A stretch of 64,000 nt of DNA from ZC4RG30 sp963726085 (GCA_963726085.1 CAVSAR010000002.1:62001-126000), one strand, 5' to 3'; numbered from the stretch's first letter, positions 45,381 through 55,020 are shown. The notes: generated by a model not told the origin, from the sequence alone. Numbers and translations are program-made.

Positions 45381-47450
45381 TCAGCGCTGAGTTCGATCAA
45401 TCAGGGCCATCTCCGAATTGGCCTCGATGCGATCGAAGACGATCTGGGAGTCCGACCCGGAGACGTCGAAATCCCGCACGTCGTAATCCGCCGGTAGTTT
45501 GGCGATTGGTCGCCTCGTCCCTGTTGCCAGATCCAGAAGCCAGAAATTCTTGTGCCCGATCTCACCGTCCAGTATGAGCAGGGACTCGGAAGCCGGATAA
45601 AACGCTACGCGGCGGGCGCCCCGGGTAAGTAGCGCGCCGGTGATCGGAAAGGGTCGGCCATCTGGGGCGGCCGCCCGAAGCGGGAAGTTGGCGCCGATGT
45701 CCGCGCCCGAATAGACCACGAAGCGGTGATCGGGGGCCCAGATCGGGTCGATCGAGTATTCAGCGACGAAAGCTACTGGTGGTTCGCCGGTCAGGAAAAT
45801 GCGCATCAAACGCGGCTCGCCGTCGCGCGCCACCGCCCATAGCACTGAGCGTCCATCGGGAAACCACGCTGCGCTGCCGCGCAGGTCCATCGAGTCCGCA
45901 ATGCGTCTGAAGTGCGAACCGTCTAGCTCCATCAGATTGAGCGCGGTCTTGCCGTCCTCGCGTGTCGCGAACACCATCTGCGTCCCATCATCTGAAATCG
46001 CTGGAGCACTCAGGATGTGGGCACTTTCACTACGCCAGATCTCCCGGGTATTGTCGCCGCGCTTGACCCAGATACCTTCGGAGTTTCCGCTGTCCGCTTT
46101 GTAGACAAGCGTTCCCTCCGAGACACGGGGCATGGCTCCGTTTGACAGCAATCTCACTGGGGCGGGCTGGATCGCAGCATCGGCCCCTCTGCCGCCCAGG
46201 GGCAGCTGCCAAATGCTGTCGCGGGGGGCGGAGATGGTGGCGACGAGCTTCGCGCCATCTGCACTGGCGGCCAGCGAGGTAAAGTTCTCCAACCCCGAAC
46301 TGATCCGGTGCGAATGACGCTGCTCCAGATCCAAAACGTACATCCAGGGGCCAGAGCCGTCGGCATCGGTTGCAAGATAGGCGAGGTTGCGATCATCGAG
46401 CACCACCGGGTACGAGAGGCGGGCGTGCTGACTGGTTAGCTGCTCAAGGTCCGTGCCGGTGGACCGGATTCGCCAAAGGTCCCAGTCGTCGGGCGGAACG
46501 CCTCGCATGAAGTAGATGTAATCGTCATCGGCGGACCAGACCGGAAAATGGCAATGCACACCGGCCGGTCCGGCATAGATCTTCCGGCCCGGTCCAGTTT
46601 CCGACGCCTGGTCGCGTATGTATAGGGGATCTCCCGGAGCGGTAGTGTGGTACACCAGCCGCATCCCTTTGTGCGACCAATCAAATTCGGCAACACCGCG
46701 CAGGTAGGGCGCCAATTTTCCACCGCCTCTTGGTACGGAAAGGATGTTGACGTCCAGTGGCTGGGAATCGTCCGAGCCTCGCGTCCAGATTGACACTAGC
46801 GATGAGTCTGGGGAGAAACCCAGCGTTCGGACCGAGGGATTGACCAGTTCCAGCGCCTGACCGCCAGTCAAGTTGCGGTAGTGACCGGAGCCGAGTTCGC
46901 TAAGCCAGGCGTCCGTGTGTCCGCCTTCTTCCCCCAGAAAGGCGATCATGCGTCCATCGCGCGAGATCGCCGCTGCCTGCGTAAAGCCCGGAAAGTCCAC
47001 CACTCGGGTAAAGCGCGCCTCGTCCAACGGACGCAGCCCGGGATACCCGAAGTGCCTGGTCGCCCAGACAGCCGCGCCCGCAGCTCCCCCAATCACCAGA
47101 GCTGCGACCAGCCAGAGGGCGTAGCGCGGAAGTACGCGCAATCGGCCGCCGCGAGCAGCAGACTGGGCTGCCGCCGGCTGCCCGATGGCCGGTTCGGCCG
47201 GCGCAGCCTTGGGCGCCAGGCCGATGCTGCGACCCTCCCACCACGCGTCCACCTCCGAGCGGAAAGCAAAGACTGAGCCCTGCTTGTCGTGGAGGTGTCG
47301 ATGTACCGGCAAGCCCTCGCGGCGTTCCCAGCGCTGAACGGTACTGACATCACGCCTGAGGTAGGAAGCGATCTTCTTCCATGAATCCAGACGTTCCTCG
47401 GGCCGGGCGTGACCCAGAATCCCTGTTGCGGTGCGCTCGGACTCGTCCAC
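45381..47450 (-). CDS. One-component regulator: HTH, one TM helix and TolB/PD40-type beta-propeller
   Basis: About 689 residues from the GTG at 47448-47450, which has CGGAGG 4 bases upstream. The first ATG upstream (47516) lacks such a site. Near the N-terminus, LDSWKKIASYLRRDVSTVQRWERREGLPV is a MerR/excisionase-like helix-turn-helix. A single membrane helix follows (LWLVAALVIGGAAGAAVWA), and the rest, about 530 residues, contains PD40/WD40-like repeats (AISRDGRMIAFLGEE, LGFSPDSSLVSIWTRG, AISDDGTQMVFATRED). The topology puts DNA binding in the cytoplasm and the propeller outside, as in ToxR/CadC. It is divergent from a small secreted protein, a likely target. Confidence 0.75.
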   Translation of the reverse strand: MDESERTATGILGHARPEERLDSWKKIASYLRRDVSTVQRWERREGLPVHRHLHDKQGSVFAFRSEVDAWWEGRSIGLAPKAAPAEPAIGQPAAAQSAARGGRLRVLPRYALWLVAALVIGGAAGAAVWATRHFGYPGLRPLDEARFTRVVDFPGFTQAAAISRDGRMIAFLGEEGGHTDAWLSELGSGHYRNLTGGQALELVNPSVRTLGFSPDSSLVSIWTRGSDDSQPLDVNILSVPRGGGKLAPYLRGVAEFDWSHKGMRLVYHTTAPGDPLYIRDQASETGPGRKIYAGPAGVHCHFPVWSADDDYIYFMRGVPPDDWDLWRIRSTGTDLEQLTSQHARLSYPVVLDDRNLAYLATDADGSGPWMYVLDLEQRHSHRISSGLENFTSLAASADGAKLVATISAPRDSIWQLPLGGRGADAAIQPAPVRLLSNGAMPRVSEGTLVYKADSGNSEGIWVKRGDNTREIWRSESAHILSAPAISDDGTQMVFATREDGKTALNLMELDGSHFRRIADSMDLRGSAAWFPDGRSVLWAVARDGEPRLMRIFLTGEPPVAFVAEYSIDPIWAPDHRFVVYSGADIGANFPLRAAAPDGRPFPITGALLTRGARRVAFYPASESLLILDGEIGHKNFWLLDLATGTRRPIAKLPADYDVRDFDVSGSDSQIVFDRIEANSEMALIDRTQR

Positions 47451-47673
47451 GCAGCCTCCGTTCCCGACAGTGACAACGGCCACTCGATGATACGCCCCAC
47501 TGCGGGGGTACCGCATACGACGGCATTAGGGCGACCGTAACGATATGCCGTGCTTTACCGTTTGCTCAAGCTCGGCGATAGGCCGATGGTCGCACGGCCG
47601 GCCGGTAGTGAAGATTGGGCCGATTTCTGGATTCGGCGGCAGTGGCAGTATTCCTAACTACGGGGAACATCCG

Positions 47674-48318
47674 ATGATCAACAAAGCGCCAAGATGGGTC
47701 GTGGTGGGTTGCGCGGTAGCGGCGACCGTTACAGGTCTGGTCGGACTCAGCCGGGCAGAAGACCGGTCCTCATACGTGCCTCCGGTCCACTACACCGGTC
47801 TGCTAAACGATTACACCCCCTCCGCCGCGATAACCAAAGGCGGCCCCTACGAAATGCGTGGAAGTTGGTCCCTGGATGTCGACGAGCGACACAGCACCGC
47901 TAAGTTTACGGCCGCCATCAACATGGAGACCTCCGACTACGGTATCGCGCAAGGCACCGTAAACAAGGACGACCCAACAACGCGGGGCGCCCACACGCAT
48001 CACATCAACATGACGGATGGCGTGGTGAGTCCAGATTGGGCAACGGCTTGCCCGACGTTCAATCCGGCTATCACAGAGGGGTTTGTAGTTGTCGGCACGG
48101 TTACCGTTACCGGCAATGGCAGCCCAGCGCCGTTCGGCAATCCGTCGCCGTTGACCATTTGCGTGTTGGGAGGCGCGGACGTGAAGTACTCCAACATCAC
48201 CATTGCCTTTGGGACGCCTGCCAGTAACCATTTTGGAACCCAGGCGATCCATGGCGTGGTGGAGCGGTGCTCCGGGCCGTGGGGGCGCGACTCCGTCAAC
48301 TGTACGTTGGCAAACTAA
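47674..48318 (+). CDS. Secreted protein of unknown function
   Basis: 214 residues from the ATG at 47674. The signal peptide (VVVGCAVAATVTGLVGLSRA) predicts cleavage before EDRSS. The mature part is rich in strands and contains GAHTHHINMTDG, a His cluster that could bind metal, and four cysteines (ATACPTF, TICVLGG, VERCSGPWG, VNCTLAN) that could form two disulfides. I do not recognise the family with certainty. The upstream continuation of the frame is not preceded by a start signal. It is divergent from the HTH-TM-propeller regulator, with about 220 bp between starts. Confidence 0.6.
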   Translation: MINKAPRWVVVGCAVAATVTGLVGLSRAEDRSSYVPPVHYTGLLNDYTPSAAITKGGPYEMRGSWSLDVDERHSTAKFTAAINMETSDYGIAQGTVNKDDPTTRGAHTHHINMTDGVVSPDWATACPTFNPAITEGFVVVGTVTVTGNGSPAPFGNPSPLTICVLGGADVKYSNITIAFGTPASNHFGTQAIHGVVERCSGPWGRDSVNCTLAN

Positions 48319-48508
48319 TCCATATTGGATATTGAACCACCTACGACGGCACTGCACCGTATCGCAAGGCAGCGCGGCGGGAGCTTATGGATTATGTCTT
48401 GCTGGTCCTGTTGATTGGCGAAATGGCTGCAGCTAGCTACCGTGGTGCTGTTCTTGCGAGTCTTTATGTAAGGGTTTGGCTGTATGTGCGGCCATGCTCT
48501 GAGGCGGT

Positions 48509-48823
48509 ATGCTCATCGCCATGGACCTCCCGCAATTCCCTCGCACTTTGTCGCAGGACACGCTCCGCGTAATCCCGGCAGACGGATACTTACTGTCGAC
48601 GGTGCCACCGGACGCAATTGAGGTCCACATAAGCACGCCGGAAGTGAGCCTTGAACTTATTCGCCTGGACTCGGGCGAAGTGCCTATTGGTGCAGTCGAT
48701 CGGATCGGATTCGACGACCGGGTGCGGCGATTTGCGACTCTGGGTGCCGCCAAGTTACACATCAGAACTCAGAACGCCCGCGAGGCTATGATTGGAGTGG
48801 CATTCCTCATTTCCCCGAGGTAG
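48509..48823 (+). CDS. Hypothetical protein
   Basis: 104 residues (or 100 from the second ATG). It contains regular strand patterns (AIEVHISTPEVSLELIRLDSG, AAKLHIRTQNAREAMIGVAFLI) and a codon-like GC periodicity, so it may be real. No signal peptide, membrane segment or known motif is visible, and no good ribosome binding site precedes either ATG. It stands alone between the secreted protein and the SnoaL remnant. Treat as tentative. Confidence 0.35.
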   Translation: MLIAMDLPQFPRTLSQDTLRVIPADGYLLSTVPPDAIEVHISTPEVSLELIRLDSGEVPIGAVDRIGFDDRVRRFATLGAAKLHIRTQNAREAMIGVAFLISPR

Positions 48824-48898
48824 TGCATGAACGTCGCCCGATCTTGACGAAACAACTGCTTCGGAAAGCCATCGGAGTGAGGCCTAGGCAACCATGCT

Positions 48899-49275
48899 TC
48901 ACCCAGCGGCTGCCGCGCCAAAGAACTTCATCTGGATCCACCCGCGCCGCTCAAGAAACGTCCATTCGCCGCCCTCGCGTACAAAGCGACCCCTGAACTC
49001 ACCGAAGTAGACCGGTGCGGCGGATACATACAGTGCATCGGTACAGGTCGGCGGTGTCGTCGAAATCAAGGTCAAGTACGAGAGTCCACGGGCTTCGTCG
49101 TGACTCACCACGTCGATGATCACATTCGTGGCCACATGCTTGGTCAGCAGCGTCTTGGGGCGCATGAGCAGGGCGGCGCGAGAGCCTCCCGACCCTGGAT
49201 CACCACTGTGGGCGCCAAGGGCCGAGCGAACAAGCCATTTTCGGCAAAGAAGTCCGCGGCCGCGATCATGTCGTG
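48899..49275 (-). pseudogene. SnoaL-like gene, truncated and frameshifted copy
   Basis: This is a second copy of the intact SnoaL-like gene at 51922-52383. It lacks the first 30 or so residues, beginning at DMIAAADFFAENGLFARPLAPTVVIQGREAL, and has a 1-base deletion near 49178, after which LLMRPKTLLTKHVATNV continues in another frame to GWIQMKFFG. A 38-nt stretch (49122-49159) is identical to 52139-52176. The missing N-terminus makes it a relic even if the frameshift were an error. It lies divergent from the TonB receptor that starts at 49357. Confidence 0.75.
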
Positions 49276-49356
49276 ACGTTCTCCGGTTGGCTGGCAAGAG
49301 CACTTAAAGTAGCTGCCGGCAGGAAACTGTCGGACTGCTTCGTTGTCACAATCCCC

Positions 49357-51858
49357 GTGAGAACACACATTGACAAGCGAAGTGCGGTCTTGTGCCTCGT
49401 CGCGGCATTCGCCGGTGCCGGGTTCCCATGTGCCCGGGCGCAAGCCCCGACGCAGGCACAGGCGGAGCTTGAGGAAGTGGAAGTCATCGGCCGTGCCATG
49501 CCCGGCGCGGTTATCGGTGACATTCCCCCGGAGAACATCCTGACTCCGCGGGACATCCGCGCGTACGGCGTGGGAACGGTCGCGGAACTGCTGGACGAGC
49601 TTGCCCTGCAGACGACTAGCGGCCAGTCGCGTGATGGTGCCGGGCCCGTGGTGCTTGTGAACGGTCGGCGAATCTCCGGCATCAACGAAGTCGGAGATCT
49701 GCCGACCGAGGCCATCCTGCGTGTCGACATTTTGCCGGAGGAGGTTGCCCTCAAGTACGGCTATTCCTCCGACCAGAAAGTGGTCAATGTAATTCTGCGC
49801 CGCCGATTCGCAGCCAAGACTGGCGAAGGATCAGCCGGGCAGTCCACCGATGGTGGAAACGGGCGCGCCCGGGGCAATGGGTCGCTGACTCGCATCGAGG
49901 AGAACCGTCGCCTGAATGTTGCAGTTGGTGCGCAGGTGCAGGATTCGATCACGGAGGCGCAACGCGACATTACGCCCGTAACCGGCAGTCCGGCGGCGGA
50001 CCCTGCGTACCACACATTGCAACCCAGGCTGGAGAGTTACACGGGTAACGCCGTGTTCGCAACACCATTGACGGACACCATATCTGCATCGACCAATCTT
50101 GCAGCCACCCATACCAACACCCAATCCCTCAACGGCCTGGCGGCATCTGCGCCGTTTGCGCCGCTGGAGCAGCTCGCAACCAGCACGACGGTGCACTTGG
50201 GTTCCACGCTCAACATGGACGTGCCCATGTCTTGGCGCATCTCGATGATCGGAGCCTACGATTATTCCGATTCCAATACGGACTCCGACACCGGGTTCAC
50301 CACACAAAAGGCGCACAGCACCACGAATGCCGCAAGTGCGTCGTTGCTTGCTACCCGCAATCTCTTGAAGACGCCCGCTGGGAGCATGTTGCTGAGCTTG
50401 CAGGGCGGTTTCCAGCAGAGTGGCACTCACTCCGGCACGGAGGGTCGATTGTTGCCGCCTCAATCCCTGTCGCGGACGAGCAGCAATGTACGAGTCAGCC
50501 TGGACCTGCCTATCACCAGGCGGGGTACCCCGGGTGGCGCCATCGGTACATTGACTGCCAACCTCAACAGCGGTGTTACCTGGGTATCGCAGTTCGATGC
50601 GCTGACAACGTTCGGCTACGGCCTCAACTGGTCGCCGACACAGGCTGTCAGCGTGATCACTGCGATCAGTGAAGACCGGCGTGCCCCTTCCGTACAGCAG
50701 CTGGTCAGCCCCACGGTGACGACTGTCGGAACGCCCGTCTATGACTATGCCACCGGCGAAAGCGTGCTGGTCACATCGACCACCGGTGGCAATCCCCTGC
50801 TTGTTGCAGACGACCGGCGGACCTTCAAGCTCGGCGCCACCGTCAAGCCGTTTTCCAGCCACAACTTCACGCTGACCGCGAACTACTCGGAGAGCCGGAC
50901 CACGAATGCCATACAGTCCTTTTCCGGTATCAGTCCATCGCTGGAATCCGCTTTTCCCTTTCGATACGTGCGGGATGAAGATGGTGTGCTTGTGGCGGTG
51001 GACACCCGCCCGGCCAACGTGGCTTCACAGGAAAAATCTAGCCTGCGCTGGGGGTTCAACCTGACACAGGTATTGCGCCAACCGCAGCGACCGCGGTTCA
51101 GGGCGCGACCACGCCCACCCGCGCAACCCCCTGCAGATGGCGCGGGAAGTGATATGCCACCGACTGCGCAATCTCCGGAACCCGGTGTGCAGCCTGCTGG
51201 TGCCCCTGCTGTTGTGGGCGATCTGGATCGGACCCCGGACGACGGCACCGTGCCGGCAAGGCCGCAGGGCGGCACACCAGCGCGCAATCCAGGCTTCGGC
51301 CGCGGACCAGGCGGCGGACAAAGTGGCGGACCTGGCGGTGGCGGCGGCAGGTTTGGCAGGAGTCCAGGCGGCTTCGGCGGCGACGATGGCGCCCAGCTGC
51401 AGCTTTCCGTCTACGACACCTTGCTGTTTCGTGACCAGGTCACGCTGCGCAGCGGTCTTGAGCCAGTCGATCTGTTGGAGGGTGGCACGCTCGGCGGTCC
51501 GCCGCCGGTACGCCAACAGGTGGAGATGAATGGCGGCGTGACCGACAACGGCATCGGCATCCGTCTGACTGGCGAGTGGCGCAGTGCGGGGCGGACCATC
51601 GATTCGACCGGTGGCACCGGAGACCTGCATTTCAGCGCCCTCGCCACGCTGAACCTTCGGCTCTTCGCTGATCTCGGGCAACGCCTACCGGCCATGACGT
51701 GGGCACGCGGCCTGCGCGTTACGTTCGCGCTGCAGAACCTGCTAAATAACCGTCAGGACGTAACCAACAATGCTGGGGTGGTGCCACCGGCCTACCAGCC
51801 GGGCTACCTCGACCCCGCAGGCCGAACAGTGCAGCTGGCGGTTCGCAAGATTATGTGA
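49357..51858 (+). CDS. TonB-dependent receptor with Pro/Gly-rich insert
   Basis: 833 residues from the GTG at 49357. The signal peptide ends near ARAQ, followed by a TonB-box-like LEEVEVIGRAM. The plug domain (GPVVLVNGRRISGINEVGDLPTEAILRVDILPEEVALKYGYS) is of the type that lacks the common RGPQG block. A barrel follows, interrupted at DNA about 51,085-51,390 by some 100 residues rich in Pro, Gly, Arg and Gln with stretches such as GGGQSGGPGGGGGRFG. The barrel then resumes (LSVYDTLLFRDQVTLRSG) and ends AVRKIM rather than in an aromatic residue. The insert could be an exposed loop. The ligand is unknown. It is flanked by two copies of a SnoaL gene. Confidence 0.8.
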   Translation: MRTHIDKRSAVLCLVAAFAGAGFPCARAQAPTQAQAELEEVEVIGRAMPGAVIGDIPPENILTPRDIRAYGVGTVAELLDELALQTTSGQSRDGAGPVVLVNGRRISGINEVGDLPTEAILRVDILPEEVALKYGYSSDQKVVNVILRRRFAAKTGEGSAGQSTDGGNGRARGNGSLTRIEENRRLNVAVGAQVQDSITEAQRDITPVTGSPAADPAYHTLQPRLESYTGNAVFATPLTDTISASTNLAATHTNTQSLNGLAASAPFAPLEQLATSTTVHLGSTLNMDVPMSWRISMIGAYDYSDSNTDSDTGFTTQKAHSTTNAASASLLATRNLLKTPAGSMLLSLQGGFQQSGTHSGTEGRLLPPQSLSRTSSNVRVSLDLPITRRGTPGGAIGTLTANLNSGVTWVSQFDALTTFGYGLNWSPTQAVSVITAISEDRRAPSVQQLVSPTVTTVGTPVYDYATGESVLVTSTTGGNPLLVADDRRTFKLGATVKPFSSHNFTLTANYSESRTTNAIQSFSGISPSLESAFPFRYVRDEDGVLVAVDTRPANVASQEKSSLRWGFNLTQVLRQPQRPRFRARPRPPAQPPADGAGSDMPPTAQSPEPGVQPAGAPAVVGDLDRTPDDGTVPARPQGGTPARNPGFGRGPGGGQSGGPGGGGGRFGRSPGGFGGDDGAQLQLSVYDTLLFRDQVTLRSGLEPVDLLEGGTLGGPPPVRQQVEMNGGVTDNGIGIRLTGEWRSAGRTIDSTGGTGDLHFSALATLNLRLFADLGQRLPAMTWARGLRVTFALQNLLNNRQDVTNNAGVVPPAYQPGYLDPAGRTVQLAVRKIM

Positions 51859-51921
51859 TGCGAACTTTTCCGATCAATACGCGCTACCAGATGTGTGTCG
51901 GTATGATGCGGCGCGACTTCT

Positions 51922-52383
51922 TCAAGGAGTGACTCCGCCGAATTTCATCTGGATTGAACCTCTCCTTTCCAGAATCTTCCACTCACCGCTCTCGCGCACA
52001 AAGCGATCCGCGAACTCGCAGAAGTAGACCGGGCCAGCTGACACATATGGGGCTTCTGTGCCGGCCAGTGGTGTCGTCGAGATCATGGTCAGGTAAGAAT
52101 GCCCACGCGCCTTGTCGCGGCTCTCGACGTCGATCATGACATTCGTGGCCACATGCTTGGTCAGCAGCGTCTTGGGACGCGTCAACAGGGCGGTGCGAAT
52201 GGCTTCCCGACCCTGGATAACGACTGTGGGTGCCATGGGCCGTGCGAAGGAGCCGTTGTCGGCAAAGAAGCCCGCTGCCGCACTCATGTCGCCCTGGTCC
52301 AGGGCGCGCGAATAGGCGTAGATGATGCGTTCGCAGGCGCGCTCGATTTCGATGCATTCTGTGGCGCTGGGTTTCGAGTTCAT
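51922..52383 (-). CDS. SnoaL-like (NTF2 fold) protein
   Basis: 153 residues. IERACERIIYAYSRALDQGDMSAAAGFFADNGSFARP is the usual helix and first-strand region of SnoaL_4-type proteins, a group that includes small isomerases, cyclases and dehydratases. The ATG overlaps the stop of the GMC oxidoreductase by 4 bp, so both are probably made together and may act on successive intermediates. It is intact, unlike its paralogue at 48899. The exact reaction is not known. Confidence 0.7.
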   Translation of the reverse strand: MNSKPSATECIEIERACERIIYAYSRALDQGDMSAAAGFFADNGSFARPMAPTVVIQGREAIRTALLTRPKTLLTKHVATNVMIDVESRDKARGHSYLTMISTTPLAGTEAPYVSAGPVYFCEFADRFVRESGEWKILERRGSIQMKFGGVTP

Positions 52384-54026
52384 GTGGTGAATTTCTCCGG
52401 TTGAAGGGGTGGGCGGCCCAGGATCATGTCGCTGGCCTTCTCGGCAATCATGACCACTGCCGCGTTGGTGTTGCCGCCAATAAGGAATGGGAATACAGAT
52501 GCATCTGCGACGCGCAGGTTATCAAGACCCATGACGCGTAGCTGCGGGTCCACCACTGCGGCGTCCATCCCGGCATTATTGGTTCCCATTCGGCAGGTGC
52601 TTACCGGGTGATGGACGGTGTAAGCCTCAGCGCGGATGTAGGCCTCAAGCTCGGCATCGCTCTGGATGCCGGTGCCTGGGGAAGTCTCTTCGGCCTGGTA
52701 CCTAGCAAAGGCAGGCGACGCAAAGATCTTGCGCGCCAGCCGAATGCCGCCGATCAGTGGCTGCAGATCCTCGGGCACAGACAGCAGGTTCGGGTCCACC
52801 AGTGGCGCGGCGAACGGGTCGGCGCTGGCAAGGGTGACGCGACCACGACTGCGTGGATACAGGCCCACAGGACTGATCGCGAAGCCATGGCCGATTGGAT
52901 ACGGAAACTTCGGACTCGGCCGCTTGGCCGGCTGGAAGACAAGCTGTGTATCCGGTTTGTCGAGTCCCGCCACGGATTTCACGAAAGCAGCGGATTCGAA
53001 GATGTTGTTGGCCAAGGGCCCGCGACGCAACAGCAGGTATTCGGCGACGTTGAGGAGATTGCGCGGCATTGCGCGCCAGGACACACCATACGAGGCGGGG
53101 TTATTCATGCGCATGTGCACCGGGCTTGCCAGGTGATCGTGAAGATTGCGCCCGACGCCCGGTAGGTGGTGTTGCACGGTAATCCCGACGGAGGCAAGGT
53201 GCTCGCCGTCACCGATCCCCGAGAGCATCAGCAGCTGCGGCGACTGGAATGCGCCCGCGGTGAGCACAATGTCCCGGTGCGCCTTCACGAGGACGATGCC
53301 ACCAGGACCGCGAGCCTCCACCGCTACCGCGCGCTTGCCGTCGAGGACAATGCGCGTGGCCTGTGTGTCGGCCAGGACGGTCAGGTTGCGGCGGCCCAGC
53401 GCCGGCCGCAGCAATGCGCTGGCGGTGGTCTCGCGAGTGCCCCCCCGGATCGAGAGCTGGCGCAGCCCCATGCCCTCGCTGTCCGCGCCATTCAGATCCT
53501 CGCGATAGGTGTACCCCAGGCTGGCCAGCGCGTCGAAGAACGAGAAGTTCAGGGGATTCGGCCGCGTGACCACGCGCACATTCATTGGGCCATCGCTGCC
53601 GTGGTAGGAGCTGCCCCCGAAATTCTCGTTGTGTTCGCTCCTGCGAAAATAGGGCAGCACTTCCCCGTAGCTCCAGCCTGCAGCCCCGCCGGCCGCCCAC
53701 GCGTCAAAGTCGCGCGGGTTGCCCCTGAAATACACCATGCCATTGATGAGGGCAGAGCCACCCAAGCCCCGGCCCCGCGGCAGGGATATCCGGCGCCCAT
53801 TGAGCTGCGGCTGGGGCACGGTCTGGAAGCGCCAGTTGAGCGCGGCGTTTCGCTGCGCCATCACGATGGCGCCGGGCACGTCGACGAAAATACTCTTGCC
53901 GGAGCCCCCGGCCTCGATCAGGCAGACAGAGCGACTGGAGTCCTCCGACAGGCGGGCTGCCAGTGCGCAGCCGGCTGTGCCGCCGCCCACCACGACATGG
54001 TCGAAACCCTCTACGACGTCTGCCAT
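52380..54026 (-). CDS. GMC-family FAD oxidoreductase (choline dehydrogenase-like)
   Basis: 548 residues. The N-terminal FAD fold is FDHVVVGGGTAGCALAARLSE, the GMC signatures are LPRGRGLGGSALINGMVYFRG and GAFQSPQLLMLSGIG, and the C-terminal catalytic part is HHPVSTCRMG with GNTNAAVVMIAEKASDMIL. GMC enzymes oxidise alcohols to aldehydes or ketones. Substrates range from choline to sterols and polyethylene glycol. There is no signal peptide. It is divergent from the MBL hydrolase with about 32 bp between starts and cotranscribed with the SnoaL-like gene. Confidence 0.92.
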   Translation of the reverse strand: MADVVEGFDHVVVGGGTAGCALAARLSEDSSRSVCLIEAGGSGKSIFVDVPGAIVMAQRNAALNWRFQTVPQPQLNGRRISLPRGRGLGGSALINGMVYFRGNPRDFDAWAAGGAAGWSYGEVLPYFRRSEHNENFGGSSYHGSDGPMNVRVVTRPNPLNFSFFDALASLGYTYREDLNGADSEGMGLRQLSIRGGTRETTASALLRPALGRRNLTVLADTQATRIVLDGKRAVAVEARGPGGIVLVKAHRDIVLTAGAFQSPQLLMLSGIGDGEHLASVGITVQHHLPGVGRNLHDHLASPVHMRMNNPASYGVSWRAMPRNLLNVAEYLLLRRGPLANNIFESAAFVKSVAGLDKPDTQLVFQPAKRPSPKFPYPIGHGFAISPVGLYPRSRGRVTLASADPFAAPLVDPNLLSVPEDLQPLIGGIRLARKIFASPAFARYQAEETSPGTGIQSDAELEAYIRAEAYTVHHPVSTCRMGTNNAGMDAAVVDPQLRVMGLDNLRVADASVFPFLIGGNTNAAVVMIAEKASDMILGRPPLQPEKFTT

Positions 54027-54058
54027 GATTGTCGATAGTACCTGTCGGAGGAGCGTTC

Positions 54059-54934
54059 ATGGGGCGGGAACTGGGTGACCTTGAGGTCAAGAGCGTTCAC
54101 GAAAGTGAAGGCCTGATCCCCATGCAGCGGGCCGTGCCGGGCGTGACTGCCGAGGACCTTGCCCTGCTCAAACGCTGGTACTGGAGCGATGAGCTGTCGA
54201 CGGATCCTGAGGCTGCGATCTTTCGCATCGAGGTGCGCAGTTACCTGATGCACATCGACGGTCTCAACGTACTCATCGACACCTGCTGCGGAAACGACAA
54301 GCAACGCAGTGTTCCCTGGGCGCATCTACTGCAGACGCGATACCTGCAGAATCTGGCAAGCGCTGGCTGTCAACCCGGCGATATCCATCTCGTGCTTTGC
54401 ACCCATCTACACGCCGATCATGTGGGGTGGAATACGCGGCTGAGGGAAGGGCAGTGGGTGCCAACCTTCCCCAATGCCCGCTACGTGATGAGCCGCAAGG
54501 AGATCGAGCTGGCCGGCGCGAAGGCGCATGAGCCCTACACCCGCGAGGCCTACGCCGATTCCGTGCTGCCGGTGATCGAGGCCGGGCTGGCAGATATAGT
54601 TGAGAGCAACCACTGTGTGCATCGCGAGATCGGGGAGGGCATTTGGCTCGAGGATGCCGCCGGGCATTCTCCCGGTAGCGTCGTGATCAATGCCCAGCGC
54701 GGCGGATCACCTGTGGTGTTCGCGGGAGACATCGTGCATCACCCGATTCAGCTGGTGCGGCCAGATATCGCATTCTTCGCCGACGAGGATCCCATTGCAG
54801 CCTGCGCGACACGTCGGGCCCTGCTGGCCCGCTGCGCGGATACCGACGCCGTACTGTATCCCGCTCACTTCCCTGACCCTCCGGCCGGCCGAGTGCGGCG
54901 GGCGCAGCGATATTTCTCCTACGAGTTCCTGTAG
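54059..54934 (+). CDS. MBL-fold metallo-hydrolase
   Basis: 291 residues from the ATG at 54059, which has GGAGGAG 6 bases upstream. The upstream TTG at 54029 is less likely. The dinuclear metal site is CTHLHADHVGW (HxHxDH), with further ligands in DAAGHSPGS, VFAGDIVHHP and YPAHFPDP. The family includes lactonases and quorum-quenching enzymes. IDTCCGNDKQR resembles that group, but no substrate is assigned. No signal peptide. It precedes the amidase by 86 bp on the same strand. Confidence 0.87.
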   Translation: MGRELGDLEVKSVHESEGLIPMQRAVPGVTAEDLALLKRWYWSDELSTDPEAAIFRIEVRSYLMHIDGLNVLIDTCCGNDKQRSVPWAHLLQTRYLQNLASAGCQPGDIHLVLCTHLHADHVGWNTRLREGQWVPTFPNARYVMSRKEIELAGAKAHEPYTREAYADSVLPVIEAGLADIVESNHCVHREIGEGIWLEDAAGHSPGSVVINAQRGGSPVVFAGDIVHHPIQLVRPDIAFFADEDPIAACATRRALLARCADTDAVLYPAHFPDPPAGRVRRAQRYFSYEFL

Positions 54935-55020
54935 CCAAAACGAGAAGTTCCGCCCGGCTCAGGGCTGTGCGCGGAAGCGGCCGCTCGTCTATCCTTACGC
55001 CGAACTGCGGAGGGGCTGGC

